Assembly: GCA_903913355.1 (NCBI GenBank)
Contig: CAIWKU010000565.1
Span: 1-16,383, forward strand
DNA: 16,383 nucleotides
Direction: 5' to 3'
From: an uncultured Bacteroidota bacterium
GTDB taxonomy: Bacteria; Bacteroidota; Bacteroidia; Chitinophagales; Chitinophagaceae
Positions 5,673 through 13,853 of the stretch are shown here, one piece after another. The position numbers and the translations under genes are program-made. The notes beneath the pieces are model-generated. The model ran no database searches. It worked only from the letters and a program-made list of their open reading frames with translations, and was not told the origin of the DNA. Within the stretch, counting starts at the first letter, position 1; each line of letters opens with the position of its first letter.

Positions 5673-6920
5673 ATGGAAACAAATCAATTAAAAGATACAG
5701 ATAGAGTCACCGGTTTATCTGCCGGAGATCTGGTAGTACTGGGTTTTAGCGGAGGATTGGATACTTCATTTTGTGTAAAATATCTCACAGATGAAAAAGG
5801 ATATGAAGTACATAGTGTTATTGTAAACACAGGTGGATTTAGTCAAGAAGAACTGGTGCAAATAGAAAAACATGCATATACTTTAGGTGTGAAATCACAT
5901 ACTACAGTTGATGCAGTGAAAACTTATTACGATAATATTATCAAGTACCTGATCTATGGAAATGTATTAAAAAATAATACCTATCCATTAAGTGTTAGTG
6001 CTGAAAGACTGAGCCAGGCCCTGCATATTGCAGAACATGCCAAAAAACTGAAAGCAAAAGCAGTAGTTCATGGAAGCACCGGCGCAGGAAACGACCAGGT
6101 AAGGTTTGATATGATTTTTAATATCATGATACCGGGAGTAGAGATTATTACACCTATCAGAGATTTGAAACTGAGCAGGGAAGCTGAGATCGATTACCTG
6201 AAATCGAAGGGAGTAGAAATGAATTTTGCAAAAGCAGCCTATTCAATCAATAAAGGATTATGGGGAACCAGTGTGGGTGGAAAGGAAACTTTGCAATCAA
6301 AAGGGATACTACCCGAAGAAGCATGGCCTACCCAGGTAAGCAAAACAGCAGCGGAAGAAGTGAAGCTGGGTTTTGTAAAAGGTGAATTGACAAGTATTAA
6401 TGACCAAAAATTTACACACCCTTCAGAAGCCATTCAGTTTCTGCAAAAAATAGCAGGACCTTTTGGAATTGGCAGAGATATTCATGTGGGGGATACGATT
6501 ATTGGTATCAAAGGCAGGGTGGGTTTTGAAGCTGCTGCGCCAATGGTTATTTTAAAAGCCCATCATGCTTTGGAAAAGCATGTATTAACAAAATGGCAAT
6601 TAGGTTGGAAAGACCAGCTGGCTCAGTTTTATGGTAACTGGTTGCATGAAGGACAAATACTGGACCCTGTAATGCGTGATATTGAAGCTTATCTGGAAAG
6701 CTCGCAAGCCCATGTTACAGGAGATGTTTTTGTGCAATTATTACCTTATCGTTTTCAGGTAATAGGGATTGAATCAGCATTTGACCTGATGAGCAGCAAA
6801 TTTGGAAAATACGGTGAAATGAATACAGGTTGGACCGGCGAGGATGTAAGAGGCTTCTCTAAAATCTTCGGTAACCAAACTGCTATTTATCATAATATCA
6901 AAGAATCAAACGAATCATGA
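5673..6920 (+). CDS. argG: Argininosuccinate synthase
   Basis: The product has 415 residues from ATG 5673. A longer frame from 5568 overlaps the previous gene and adds an unrelated extension. It joins citrulline and aspartate using ATP to give argininosuccinate, in the cytosol. The ATP pyrophosphatase P-loop LGFSGGLDTS is at about 23-32. The second family signature HGSTGAGNDQVRFD is at about 133-146; the usual Lys after TG is Ala here. The third block INKGLWGTSVGGKE (about 192-205) corresponds to the family's NLWGRSxxGG motif. Length is normal. It follows the GNAT gene by 52 nt and its stop overlaps the cupin start by 4 nt (ATGA), so the two are probably translationally coupled. The position of this late-step gene at the head of the operon is as I remember it for Bacteroides. 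High confidence. Confidence 0.97.
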   Translation: METNQLKDTDRVTGLSAGDLVVLGFSGGLDTSFCVKYLTDEKGYEVHSVIVNTGGFSQEELVQIEKHAYTLGVKSHTTVDAVKTYYDNIIKYLIYGNVLKNNTYPLSVSAERLSQALHIAEHAKKLKAKAVVHGSTGAGNDQVRFDMIFNIMIPGVEIITPIRDLKLSREAEIDYLKSKGVEMNFAKAAYSINKGLWGTSVGGKETLQSKGILPEEAWPTQVSKTAAEEVKLGFVKGELTSINDQKFTHPSEAIQFLQKIAGPFGIGRDIHVGDTIIGIKGRVGFEAAAPMVILKAHHALEKHVLTKWQLGWKDQLAQFYGNWLHEGQILDPVMRDIEAYLESSQAHVTGDVFVQLLPYRFQVIGIESAFDLMSSKFGKYGEMNTGWTGEDVRGFSKIFGNQTAIYHNIKESNES

Positions 6921-7261
6921 AATCGGTTTCAAAAGAGAAATCTTTGAAACATTATCAATGGGGTAATGCCTGTGATGGCTGGAACCTGCTAGATGAGCCA
7001 TCTTTATCTGTAAAACAGGAAAGGATGCCCCCCGGAACCACAGAGGCCTTACATTATCATAAAAATGCGCAACAATTCTTTTTTATACTGAAAGGGTTGG
7101 CTGGCTTTGAAGTTGAAGGGGAAATCATACAGATACAAGAATACCAGGGTTTACATATAGCGGCAGGAAAAATACATAGGATTTATAACGAAGGCACAAC
7201 TGACCTGGAATTTATACTCTCTTCGCAACCGTCTACCGCAAACGATAGATACAATTTATAA
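6917..7261 (+). CDS. Small single-domain cupin, function unknown
   Basis: This is a 114-residue conserved-barrel protein. Cupin motif 1 is PGTTEALHYHKNAQQFFFILKG (residues 39-60 in part), with metal-type ligands H46 and H48 but Gln at 52/53 where Glu is usual. Motif 2 is GLHIAAGKIHRIYN (78-91), with H87 and N91 kept and Ala replacing the usual Pro. Three His are kept, so metal binding is still plausible. There is no signal peptide, so it should be cytosolic. It starts inside the argG stop codon (ATGA overlap) and ends 3 nt before argC, so it must be co-transcribed and is likely co-translated with the arginine genes. Small cupins of this type act as isomerases, lyases, dioxygenases or plain ligand binders; nothing here picks one. 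A role in arginine metabolism is inferred only from position. Confidence 0.8.
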   Translation: MKSVSKEKSLKHYQWGNACDGWNLLDEPSLSVKQERMPPGTTEALHYHKNAQQFFFILKGLAGFEVEGEIIQIQEYQGLHIAAGKIHRIYNEGTTDLEFILSSQPSTANDRYNL

Positions 7262-7264
7262 AAT

Positions 7265-8245
7265 ATGCAAAAGCTGAAAATAGGGATCATTGGAGGAGCT
7301 GGCTATACAGGAGGTGAAATGATCCGGTTATTGATCAATCACCCTTTAGTGGATATTTCATTTATTCATAGTTCCAGTAATGCGGGTAACCCGGTGAGTA
7401 AGATACACACAGACCTGGTGGGTGAAACCGATCTTGTTTTTTCAGAAAACTGGCATAATGATATCGAGATACTTTTTTTATGCGTAGGTCATGGGGATGC
7501 AAAAAAATTTCTGACAGAGAATACAATTGCAGATAGTGTTAAAATAATTGATCTTTCTCAGGATTTTAGGTTGGCACAAAATTCAACAATCAACAACAAA
7601 CAGTTTGTATACGGGTTACCTGAATTAAATAAAGAAAATATCAAGTCCGCAAAAAACATTGCAAACCCGGGCTGTTTTGCTACTGCTATACAATTGGGTT
7701 TGTTACCATTGGCCAATGCAGGTATTTTGGGAGAGGTATATACTACAGGGATAACGGGTTCAACGGGGGCTGGGCAGGGATTGAGTGCCACTTCACATTT
7801 TAGCTGGAGAGCGAATAATATTCAGGCATATAAATCATTGCAGCATCAGCATATTCATGAAATACAGCAAAGCCTGCAGCAATTGCAAGGAAATGATGGA
7901 ATGCACGTACACTTTGTACCCTGGAGGGGTGATTTTACCAGAGGTATTTATGTTAGCTCTGTGATTGATTGTGGATTGCCATTAGAAGAAATTAAACAAT
8001 TATATAAAAATTATTATCAGGATCAGGTTTTTACACATGTAAGTGATAATATGATTGACCTGAAGCAGGTTGTAAATACAAATAAATGCCTTTTATATAT
8101 TGAAAAGCAGGGAACCAAAATAGTAGTGCATTCAGCCATTGATAATCTTTTAAAAGGCGCCAGTGGTCAGGCAGTGCAAAATATGAATTTGCTGATGGGG
8201 ATTGATGAGAGAATCGGTTTGGGGTTGAAGGGGGGTGGTTTTTGA
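7265..8245 (+). CDS. argC: N-acetyl(succinyl)-gamma-glutamyl-phosphate reductase
   Basis: The product has 326 residues. It reduces N-acyl-glutamyl-phosphate with NADPH to the semialdehyde, the third step of the pathway. The N-terminal Rossmann motif GIIGGAGYTGGEMIRLL (about 7-23) binds NADPH. The catalytic Cys is C137 in NPGCFATAIQLGLLPL, and the GITGSTGAGQG loop and a HxHxxEI stretch (about 195-200) fit the dimerisation/catalytic domain. The length matches the shorter bacterial ArgC class. The C-terminus (GLGLKGGGF) is encoded by a run of G-tracts. It starts 3 nt after the cupin stop. A 186-nt AT-rich gap follows before argD. The acyl group cannot be read from this sequence. Confidence 0.96.
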   Translation: MQKLKIGIIGGAGYTGGEMIRLLINHPLVDISFIHSSSNAGNPVSKIHTDLVGETDLVFSENWHNDIEILFLCVGHGDAKKFLTENTIADSVKIIDLSQDFRLAQNSTINNKQFVYGLPELNKENIKSAKNIANPGCFATAIQLGLLPLANAGILGEVYTTGITGSTGAGQGLSATSHFSWRANNIQAYKSLQHQHIHEIQQSLQQLQGNDGMHVHFVPWRGDFTRGIYVSSVIDCGLPLEEIKQLYKNYYQDQVFTHVSDNMIDLKQVVNTNKCLLYIEKQGTKIVVHSAIDNLLKGASGQAVQNMNLLMGIDERIGLGLKGGGF

Positions 8246-8389
8246 ACAACAATTAATAATCAGTAATTAAGAAAAGAACTGAGTATGGCGATTTTTTAAA
8301 AATTAATAATTCAAAATAAACAGTGGCGACGATCTGCCTCATTTTAGACAGAAGTTTCTTGGTAAAATGTGGCATTAATAGATGATAGA

Positions 8390-8405
8390 AAATTTACAAA
8401 TTTAC
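8390..8405. repeat. Tandem 8-bp duplication in the argC-argD gap
   Basis: AAATTTAC occurs twice head to tail. The 186-nt gap (8246-8431) is AT-rich and otherwise shows no TAnnTTTG box, terminator or coding frame that I can support. The repeat may be only slippage in AT-rich DNA. Confidence 0.4.
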
Positions 8406-8431
8406 AATTCCTGATTTCAAAATTTGATTTT

Positions 8432-9595
8432 ATGACTTTATTCGATGTATATCCTTTAAATAATATTTCCATTAAAAAGGCCAAAGGCTCTTATGTATGG
8501 GATGAAAATGGCGTGCAGTATTTAGATATGTATGGCGGGCACGCTGTAATCAGTATTGGTCATACCCATTCTCATTGGGTGAAAAGAATTGAAGACCAAT
8601 TGGAAAAAATAGCTTTTTATTCGAACTCTATTATTATTCCGATTCAGCAGGAATTGGCTGCAAAATTGGGTAAGTTAAGCGGAAAGGAATCTTATCAATT
8701 GTTTCTTTGTAACAGCGGCGCTGAAGCAAATGAAAATGCATTAAAGCTTGCATCTTTTTACAATGGACGAAAGAAGATCATTGCATTTCATAAAGCATTT
8801 CACGGCAGAACTTCATTGGCAGTTGCTGCTACCGATAATAAGGCCATTGTTGCGCCGGTAAATGAAACAGAAAATGTGATTTTTTTACCATTTAATGAAG
8901 AAGCCGCTTTAAAAGAATGCTTTGCAAAATACGGACATGAGATATCCTCTGTTATAATAGAAGGCATTCAGGGTGTTGGTGGTATTAATATTGCTAACGA
9001 TAGTTTTTTGCAATTGATCAGACAGCAATGTGATACATATGGAGCGGTATATATTGCTGATAGTGTTCAATGTGGATATGGCAGGAGCGGTCAATTTTTC
9101 TCACATGATCATGCAGGAGTGAATGCTGATATTTACACTATGGCAAAAGGAATGGGAAATGGGTTTCCGGTAGCAGGCATTTTGATTGCCCCACAGATAC
9201 AAGCCAAACATGGAATGCTGGGAACTACTTTTGGTGGTAACCAGTTAGCATGTGCTGCCGCACTGGCAGTGCTGGAAGTAATGGAGGAAGAACAATTGAT
9301 GAAAGCTGCAGAAGAAAACGGGAAGTATTTAATAAGCCGATTACAATCAATAGAATCACTTCAAAATGTAAGAGGCAGGGGGTTAATGATCGGTTTTGAT
9401 GTTCCAGAAGAATTGAAGGGGCTTAAGAAAAAACTCTTGTTTGATTTTAAAATATTTACGGGAGAGGCGAAACCTAATGTGATACGGTTATTACCTTCTT
9501 TGGCTGTTTCCAGAAAGCAGATTGATGATTTCTTAAGTTCTTTGGAAGAAGCTATCTCGGAAATCAAAGCCGAAATCAGTATGGTGAAAGCGTAG
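8432..9595 (+). CDS. argD: N-acetyl(succinyl)ornithine aminotransferase, class III PLP enzyme
   Basis: The product has 387 residues from ATG 8432; an upstream frame from a TTG at 8369 adds 21 residues without family character. It converts N-acyl-glutamate semialdehyde to N-acyl-ornithine with glutamate as amino donor. PLP-binding features are visible: NSGAEANENALKLA (94-107) for the phosphate, FHKAFHGRTS (about 119-128), the Asp that contacts the pyridine N (D210 in IADSVQCGYGRSG), and the Schiff-base Lys K239 in TMAKGMGNGFPVAG. The usual DE-VQ at the Asp is DS-VQ here. FGGNQLACAAALAVL fits the next conserved block. Length is normal for ArgD. The enzyme family also uses succinylornithine, so it fits either acyl route. 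It is separated from argC by 186 nt and from argF' by 79 nt. Confidence 0.94.
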   Translation: MTLFDVYPLNNISIKKAKGSYVWDENGVQYLDMYGGHAVISIGHTHSHWVKRIEDQLEKIAFYSNSIIIPIQQELAAKLGKLSGKESYQLFLCNSGAEANENALKLASFYNGRKKIIAFHKAFHGRTSLAVAATDNKAIVAPVNETENVIFLPFNEEAALKECFAKYGHEISSVIIEGIQGVGGINIANDSFLQLIRQQCDTYGAVYIADSVQCGYGRSGQFFSHDHAGVNADIYTMAKGMGNGFPVAGILIAPQIQAKHGMLGTTFGGNQLACAAALAVLEVMEEEQLMKAAEENGKYLISRLQSIESLQNVRGRGLMIGFDVPEELKGLKKKLLFDFKIFTGEAKPNVIRLLPSLAVSRKQIDDFLSSLEEAISEIKAEISMVKA

Positions 9596-9620
9596 TTTTT
9601 AGCGATAACTAAAAGTAAAA

Positions 9621-9628
9621 TAATTTTG
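9621..9628 (+). promoter_or_regulatory. Putative internal promoter box before argF'
   Basis: TAATTTTG matches the Bacteroidetes -7 consensus TAnnTTTG exactly and lies in the 79-nt argD-argF' gap, 46 nt before the argF' ATG. A T-run (9596-9600) lies at about the -33 distance but contains no TTG. It could give separate expression of argF'-argB-M20-argH. Confidence 0.35.
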
Positions 9629-9674
9629 CAAGCAGCATTAAATAGTAATCAGAATAATCATAAGGTCAAGTAAG

Positions 9675-10658
9675 ATGAAAAAATTTACTTCTGTTTTCGA
9701 TGTTCCGGATATCAATGCACTTGCTTTGAAAGCACTGGCATATAAAGAAAACCCGCTTGCAGATAAGCAGTTGGGAGAGGATAAGCGAATAGGCTTACTC
9801 TTCCTTAACCCCAGTCTGCGTACCCGTTTAAGCACTCAGATCGCTGCCCGAAACCTGGGTATGGAAGCCATTGTATTTAATGTAGATAAGGAAGGATGGG
9901 CACTTGAGTTTGAAGAAGGCGCCATTATGAGTGGGAATACAGTAGAACATGTTAAAGACGCTGCACCAGTATTGGGACACTATTTTGATATACTTTGTAT
10001 CAGGACATTTCCGTCTTTAAAGAATAGGGAAGATGACTATAGTGAAATGTTTATCAACCAATTTATTAAATATGCAGGTGTCCCTGTCATTAGCCTGGAA
10101 AGTGCTACGCTGCATCCATTGCAATCTTTGACAGATATTGTTACGATAAAGGAAGTATTGAATGCCAAATCCAATGGGGTTGTTCAGGGCGCCAAGACCA
10201 AACCTAAAATTGTGCTTACCTGGGCTCCGCATATTAAACCATTGCCACAATGTGTAGCCAATAGTTTTGCGCAATGGATTAATGCCTGGGGTGAAGCGGA
10301 CTTTGTAATCACACATCCACAGGACTATGAACTGGATGAAAAATTTACCAAAGGAGCAACGATCACGCATGACCAGGATGCCGCTTTGCTCAATGCGGAT
10401 TTTGTATATGTGAAAAACTGGAGCACCTATACCGATTATGGTAAAGTATATGAAAACGACCCGGAATGGATGTTAACAGAAGAAAAACTAAAAGCAACAA
10501 ATAGCGCCAAAGTAATGCATTGTTTACCGGTTAGGAGAAATGTTGAATTGAGTGATGAAGTACTTGATAGCACACATAGCTTAGTAACACAACAGGCTGG
10601 TAACCGGGTATGGGCAGCACAAGCAGTACTATCTGAAATTTTAAAGGCCAAAAGCTAA
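9675..10658 (+). CDS. argF': N-succinylornithine (or N-acetylornithine) carbamoyltransferase
   Basis: The product has 327 residues. It transfers the carbamoyl group from carbamoyl phosphate to N-acyl-ornithine, giving N-acyl-citrulline. The carbamoyl-phosphate motif is FLNPSLRTRLST (43-54), with SLRTR in place of the STRTR of ordinary ornithine carbamoyltransferases. HPLQSLTD (147-154) and HCLPVRRNVE (282-291) are the other family blocks; HCLPVRR is typical of the acylornithine enzymes. From memory of published work, the acyl-group choice depends on one residue: Glu92 in the Xanthomonas acetyl enzyme and Pro90 in the Bacteroides fragilis succinyl enzyme, and Val at that site gave succinyl preference when engineered. 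Here the aligned residue is V90 (in SGNTVEHVKD). So I favour succinylornithine, by inference. The stop is followed after only two codons, in the same frame, by the argB start. Confidence 0.93.
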   Translation: MKKFTSVFDVPDINALALKALAYKENPLADKQLGEDKRIGLLFLNPSLRTRLSTQIAARNLGMEAIVFNVDKEGWALEFEEGAIMSGNTVEHVKDAAPVLGHYFDILCIRTFPSLKNREDDYSEMFINQFIKYAGVPVISLESATLHPLQSLTDIVTIKEVLNAKSNGVVQGAKTKPKIVLTWAPHIKPLPQCVANSFAQWINAWGEADFVITHPQDYELDEKFTKGATITHDQDAALLNADFVYVKNWSTYTDYGKVYENDPEWMLTEEKLKATNSAKVMHCLPVRRNVELSDEVLDSTHSLVTQQAGNRVWAAQAVLSEILKAKS

Positions 10659-10664
10659 AATCAT

Positions 10665-11450
10665 TTGGAAACACTGTATGTAATAAAGATCGGCGGGAAT
10701 ATCATTGACGATGAGCATCAGCTTCATTCGTTCCTGGAAACATTTGCCTCGCTCGAAGGGAATAAGATACTGATTCACGGAGGAGGGAAACTAGCTACTA
10801 AACTGGCAGAAAAAATGGGTATTCAGCAACAGATGATTGACGGAAGAAGAATTACAGATGCTGAAACACTTAAGATAGTAACCATGGTGTATGCTGGGTA
10901 TATCAATAAACATATAGTGGCTCAATTACAGTCTTTGGGATGTAATGCATTGGGTGTAACCGGGGCAGATGGAAACCTGATACAGGCACATAAAAGAAAG
11001 CATGCAACGATTGATTATGGTTTTGTGGGCGATATTGATTTAATAAATACCGGCCTAATAAGCAATTTGCTTACCCAGAACATGGCAATTGTAGCTGCAC
11101 CCATCACACATGATCTGAAAGGAAATTTATTAAATACCAATGCAGATACCATTGCACAGGAGCTTGCAAAAGCAATGAGCCAGGAGTATAGAGTGGAGCT
11201 GATTTACTCATTTGAAAAAAATGGTGTTTTATTGGATGTGAATGATGAGCATTCGGTTATTCCCAAGATTGACCCTTTGAAATATGCTGAATTGAAATCC
11301 AAAGAATTGATATTTGAAGGAATGATTCCCAAATTAGATAACGCATTTGCAGCATTACAAAGCGGTGTAAATAAAGTAATTATTGGAAGAGCGGAAGACT
11401 TACTCAGCCTTGTTACAGGAGAAAAAGGAACAATGATAATTCATGAATGA
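10665..11450 (+). CDS. argB: N-acetyl(succinyl)glutamate kinase
   Basis: The product has 261 residues from a TTG start; no ATG is available upstream in frame, since the argF' TAA lies in frame three codons earlier, and the first family motif begins at residue 7. It phosphorylates the gamma-carboxylate of N-acyl-glutamate with ATP. Amino-acid-kinase motifs are clear: VIKIGGNIID (6-15) with the nucleotide-binding Lys and Gly-Gly, ILIHGGGKLATKLAEKMG (35-52) for the acyl-glutamate, VTGADGNLI (about 98-106), and NTNADTIAQELA (about 158-169) with the conserved Asn/Asp pair. The length is of the short class, without the N-terminal helix associated with arginine-sensitive hexameric kinases, so direct arginine feedback looks less likely (inference). 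It overlaps the next gene by 8 nt. Confidence 0.95.
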   Translation: METLYVIKIGGNIIDDEHQLHSFLETFASLEGNKILIHGGGKLATKLAEKMGIQQQMIDGRRITDAETLKIVTMVYAGYINKHIVAQLQSLGCNALGVTGADGNLIQAHKRKHATIDYGFVGDIDLINTGLISNLLTQNMAIVAAPITHDLKGNLLNTNADTIAQELAKAMSQEYRVELIYSFEKNGVLLDVNDEHSVIPKIDPLKYAELKSKELIFEGMIPKLDNAFAALQSGVNKVIIGRAEDLLSLVTGEKGTMIIHE

Positions 11451-12516
11451 GCAGCAATTCTATAAAATCAAAATTGAAGCGATTGATCTTTTAAAAAAAT
11501 TGATTGCTATCCCTTCTTTTAGTAAGGAAGAAGATAAAACTGCTTCAGCACTGGAAGAATTTCTTCAGTCTAAAGGAGTTACTGTTAACAGGTTTATGAA
11601 TAATGTTTGGGCAAAGAATCAATTCTTTGATCCAACCAAACCTACCCTGCTGCTTAACTCACATCATGATACTGTAAAACCGAATAAAGCATATACGCTG
11701 GATCCTTTTAAATCCATTGAAAAAGACGGAAAATTATATGGATTGGGCAGCAATGACGCAGGCGGATCGCTTGTATCATTACTAAGTGTTTTCTTGTATT
11801 ATTTTACTGAAGAGCATCTTTCCCATAACCTTATATTCGCTGCTACGGCAGAGGAAGAAATTTCCGGAAAAAATGGAATAGAAATATTATTAAGTCAATT
11901 ACCACCGATTGAGGCCGGTATTGTAGGGGAGCCCACCCAAATGAATATGGCAGTTGCCGAAAGAGGGCTGTTGGTTTTAGACGTAACAGCTAATGGGAAA
12001 GCCGGTCATGCCGCCAGAGAAGAAGGAGATAATGCCTTGTATAAAGCAATAAAGGATATCGAGTGGTTTAAAAAGTACCATTTTGAAAAAGTATCCCCCT
12101 TGCTCGGGCCGGTAAAGATGACAGTTACCGTAATTGAAACCGAAAACAAAGCACATAATGTAGTGCCCTCTCAATGTCGTTTTGTAGTAGATGTGCGTGT
12201 AAATGAATTATATTCTTTTGAAGAGATCCTCGCTACGATACAGAAAGAGGTATCCAGTGATATTGTTCCCAGGAGTTTTAGGATGCGATCAACCTCCATT
12301 CCGAAAGATCATCCCCTTGTTCGGGCAGGAGATAAACTTGGACGCCAGTCTTACGGTTCCCCCACCACTTCTGATAAAGCATTAATGCCTTTCAGTACCT
12401 TGAAAATGGGACCGGGTGACTCTGCCAGAAGTCATACTGCCGATGAATATATTTATATTGAGGAGATAAAAGAGGGGATTGATCTGTATATTCAACTTTT
12501 AAAGCAAGTATTATGA
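11443..12516 (+). CDS. M20 family metallopeptidase, N-acyl-citrulline/ornithine deacylase (ArgE-like)
   Basis: The product has 357 residues of the M20 (ArgE/DapE/CPG2) family, cytosolic, with no signal peptide. Metal and catalytic residues can be placed: H74 and D76 in NSHHDTVKP, D105 in GSNDAGG, the EE pair E137/E138 in ATAEEEISG, E163 in GEPT, and H331 near the C-terminus (SARSHTADEY). The inserted dimerisation domain spans about 175-285 with the usual GKAGHAAREEGDNA. Between argB and argH and downstream of an acylornithine carbamoyltransferase, it most likely removes the acetyl or succinyl group from N-acyl-citrulline to give citrulline for ArgG. M20 substrate choice cannot be read from the sequence, so no gene symbol is given. 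It overlaps argB by 8 nt and argH by 4 nt (ATGA). Confidence 0.9.
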   Translation: MNEQQFYKIKIEAIDLLKKLIAIPSFSKEEDKTASALEEFLQSKGVTVNRFMNNVWAKNQFFDPTKPTLLLNSHHDTVKPNKAYTLDPFKSIEKDGKLYGLGSNDAGGSLVSLLSVFLYYFTEEHLSHNLIFAATAEEEISGKNGIEILLSQLPPIEAGIVGEPTQMNMAVAERGLLVLDVTANGKAGHAAREEGDNALYKAIKDIEWFKKYHFEKVSPLLGPVKMTVTVIETENKAHNVVPSQCRFVVDVRVNELYSFEEILATIQKEVSSDIVPRSFRMRSTSIPKDHPLVRAGDKLGRQSYGSPTTSDKALMPFSTLKMGPGDSARSHTADEYIYIEEIKEGIDLYIQLLKQVL

Positions 12517-13853
12517 AATTGTGGAGTAAAGATAATACCGCTACTTCTGCGTTAATCGAAAAATTTACTGTTGGTAAGGATAGAGAAATGGATTTATATC
12601 TTTCAGCTTTTGATATCCTTGGCTCATTAGCACATACCACCATGCTGGAAAGTATTGGCTTATTGACAGCAGAAGAACTAAAGGATTTAAAAAGGGAGTT
12701 GAAAGCAATTTATGAGCAGATCCGGTCAAATGAGTTTGCACTTTCAGATGATGTGGAAGATATCCACTCACAGATAGAACTACTGCTTACCCAAAAATTG
12801 GGAGATATTGGTAAGAAAATTCACTCAGCCCGGAGTAGAAACGACCAGGTATTGGTAGATGTAAAATTATTCTTGCGAAACGAGATAGAGGAATTGGTTC
12901 TGGCAGTTCAACCTTTTTTTCAATTACTTATTCAGCAAAGCGAAAAATATAAAAATCATTTGTTTCCCGGCTATACGCATCTGCAACTGGCGATGCCATC
13001 CTCTTTTGGGTTGTGGTTTGGCGCATATGCAGAAAGCCTGGTAGATGATATCATTAGTTTACAGGGAGCATTTCGGGTAGTTAATAAAAACCCATTAGGG
13101 TCTGCTGCTGGCTATGGTTCATCATTTCCTATTAACAGAACCCTCACTACAGAATTGCTTGGTTTTGCTGATCTGAATTATAATGTGGTTTATGCACAGA
13201 TGGGGCGTGGTAAAGCAGAACGGGTTACCGCCTCTGCAATGGCTAATTTGGCTGATACACTGGCCAGAATGAGCATGGACGCATGTTTATATTTGAATCA
13301 GAACTTTGATTTTGTGAGTTTTCCCGCAGAACTGACTACCGGATCAAGTATCATGCCCCATAAAAAAAACCCGGATGTATTTGAATTAATCCGATCACAT
13401 TGTAATCGCATCAAATCTTTGCCTAATGAGATCATGATGATGACTACCAATTTACCATCAGGATATCACCGCGATCTGCAATTGCTTAAAGAACATCTTT
13501 TCCCTGCATTCCAGACAATAAAAGACTGCCTGACAATGGCTGAATTAATGCTGGCCAATATTAGCATAAAAGAAAATATCCTGGCGGATGAAAAATACAG
13601 GTATCTGTTTAGTGTAGAAGAAGTCAACAAACTGGTGGTGCAAGGTGTTCCTTTCAGAGATGCCTATAAGCAGGTGGGTAAATCTATTGAGGAAGGGAAG
13701 TTTACGCATACAGATAAGATACATCATTTTCATGAGGGAAGTATAGGGAATTTGTGTAATGATAAAATTGTTGGTATGATGCAAGCCACCATAAAAGAGT
13801 TTGAATTTGAAAAAATACATATTGCACTTGAAAAACTACTTTCTGTTACATAA
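12513..13853 (+). CDS. argH: Argininosuccinate lyase
   Basis: The product has 446 residues. It splits argininosuccinate into arginine and fumarate, the last step. The fumarase/aspartase superfamily signature GSSIMPHKKNPD (277-288) carries the catalytic Ser (S278/S279) on its mobile loop. HSARSRNDQV (104-113) and PGYTHLQ (152-158, with the acid-base His H156) are the other two conserved regions. The C-terminal VEEVNKLVVQGVPFRDAYKQVG is typical of ArgH. Length is slightly short of the common 455-470 but all motifs are intact. It starts within the stop codon of the M20 gene (ATGA), which indicates translational coupling, and it is the last arginine gene; 43 nt separate it from the FKBP gene. No terminator is visible in that gap, so read-through into the FKBP gene is possible. 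Confidence 0.97.
   Translation: MKLWSKDNTATSALIEKFTVGKDREMDLYLSAFDILGSLAHTTMLESIGLLTAEELKDLKRELKAIYEQIRSNEFALSDDVEDIHSQIELLLTQKLGDIGKKIHSARSRNDQVLVDVKLFLRNEIEELVLAVQPFFQLLIQQSEKYKNHLFPGYTHLQLAMPSSFGLWFGAYAESLVDDIISLQGAFRVVNKNPLGSAAGYGSSFPINRTLTTELLGFADLNYNVVYAQMGRGKAERVTASAMANLADTLARMSMDACLYLNQNFDFVSFPAELTTGSSIMPHKKNPDVFELIRSHCNRIKSLPNEIMMMTTNLPSGYHRDLQLLKEHLFPAFQTIKDCLTMAELMLANISIKENILADEKYRYLFSVEEVNKLVVQGVPFRDAYKQVGKSIEEGKFTHTDKIHHFHEGSIGNLCNDKIVGMMQATIKEFEFEKIHIALEKLLSVT

Noticed and set aside
10017..10370. 117-codon minus-strand open frame
   Set aside because: It lies opposite the conserved body of argF' and has no recognisable domain.
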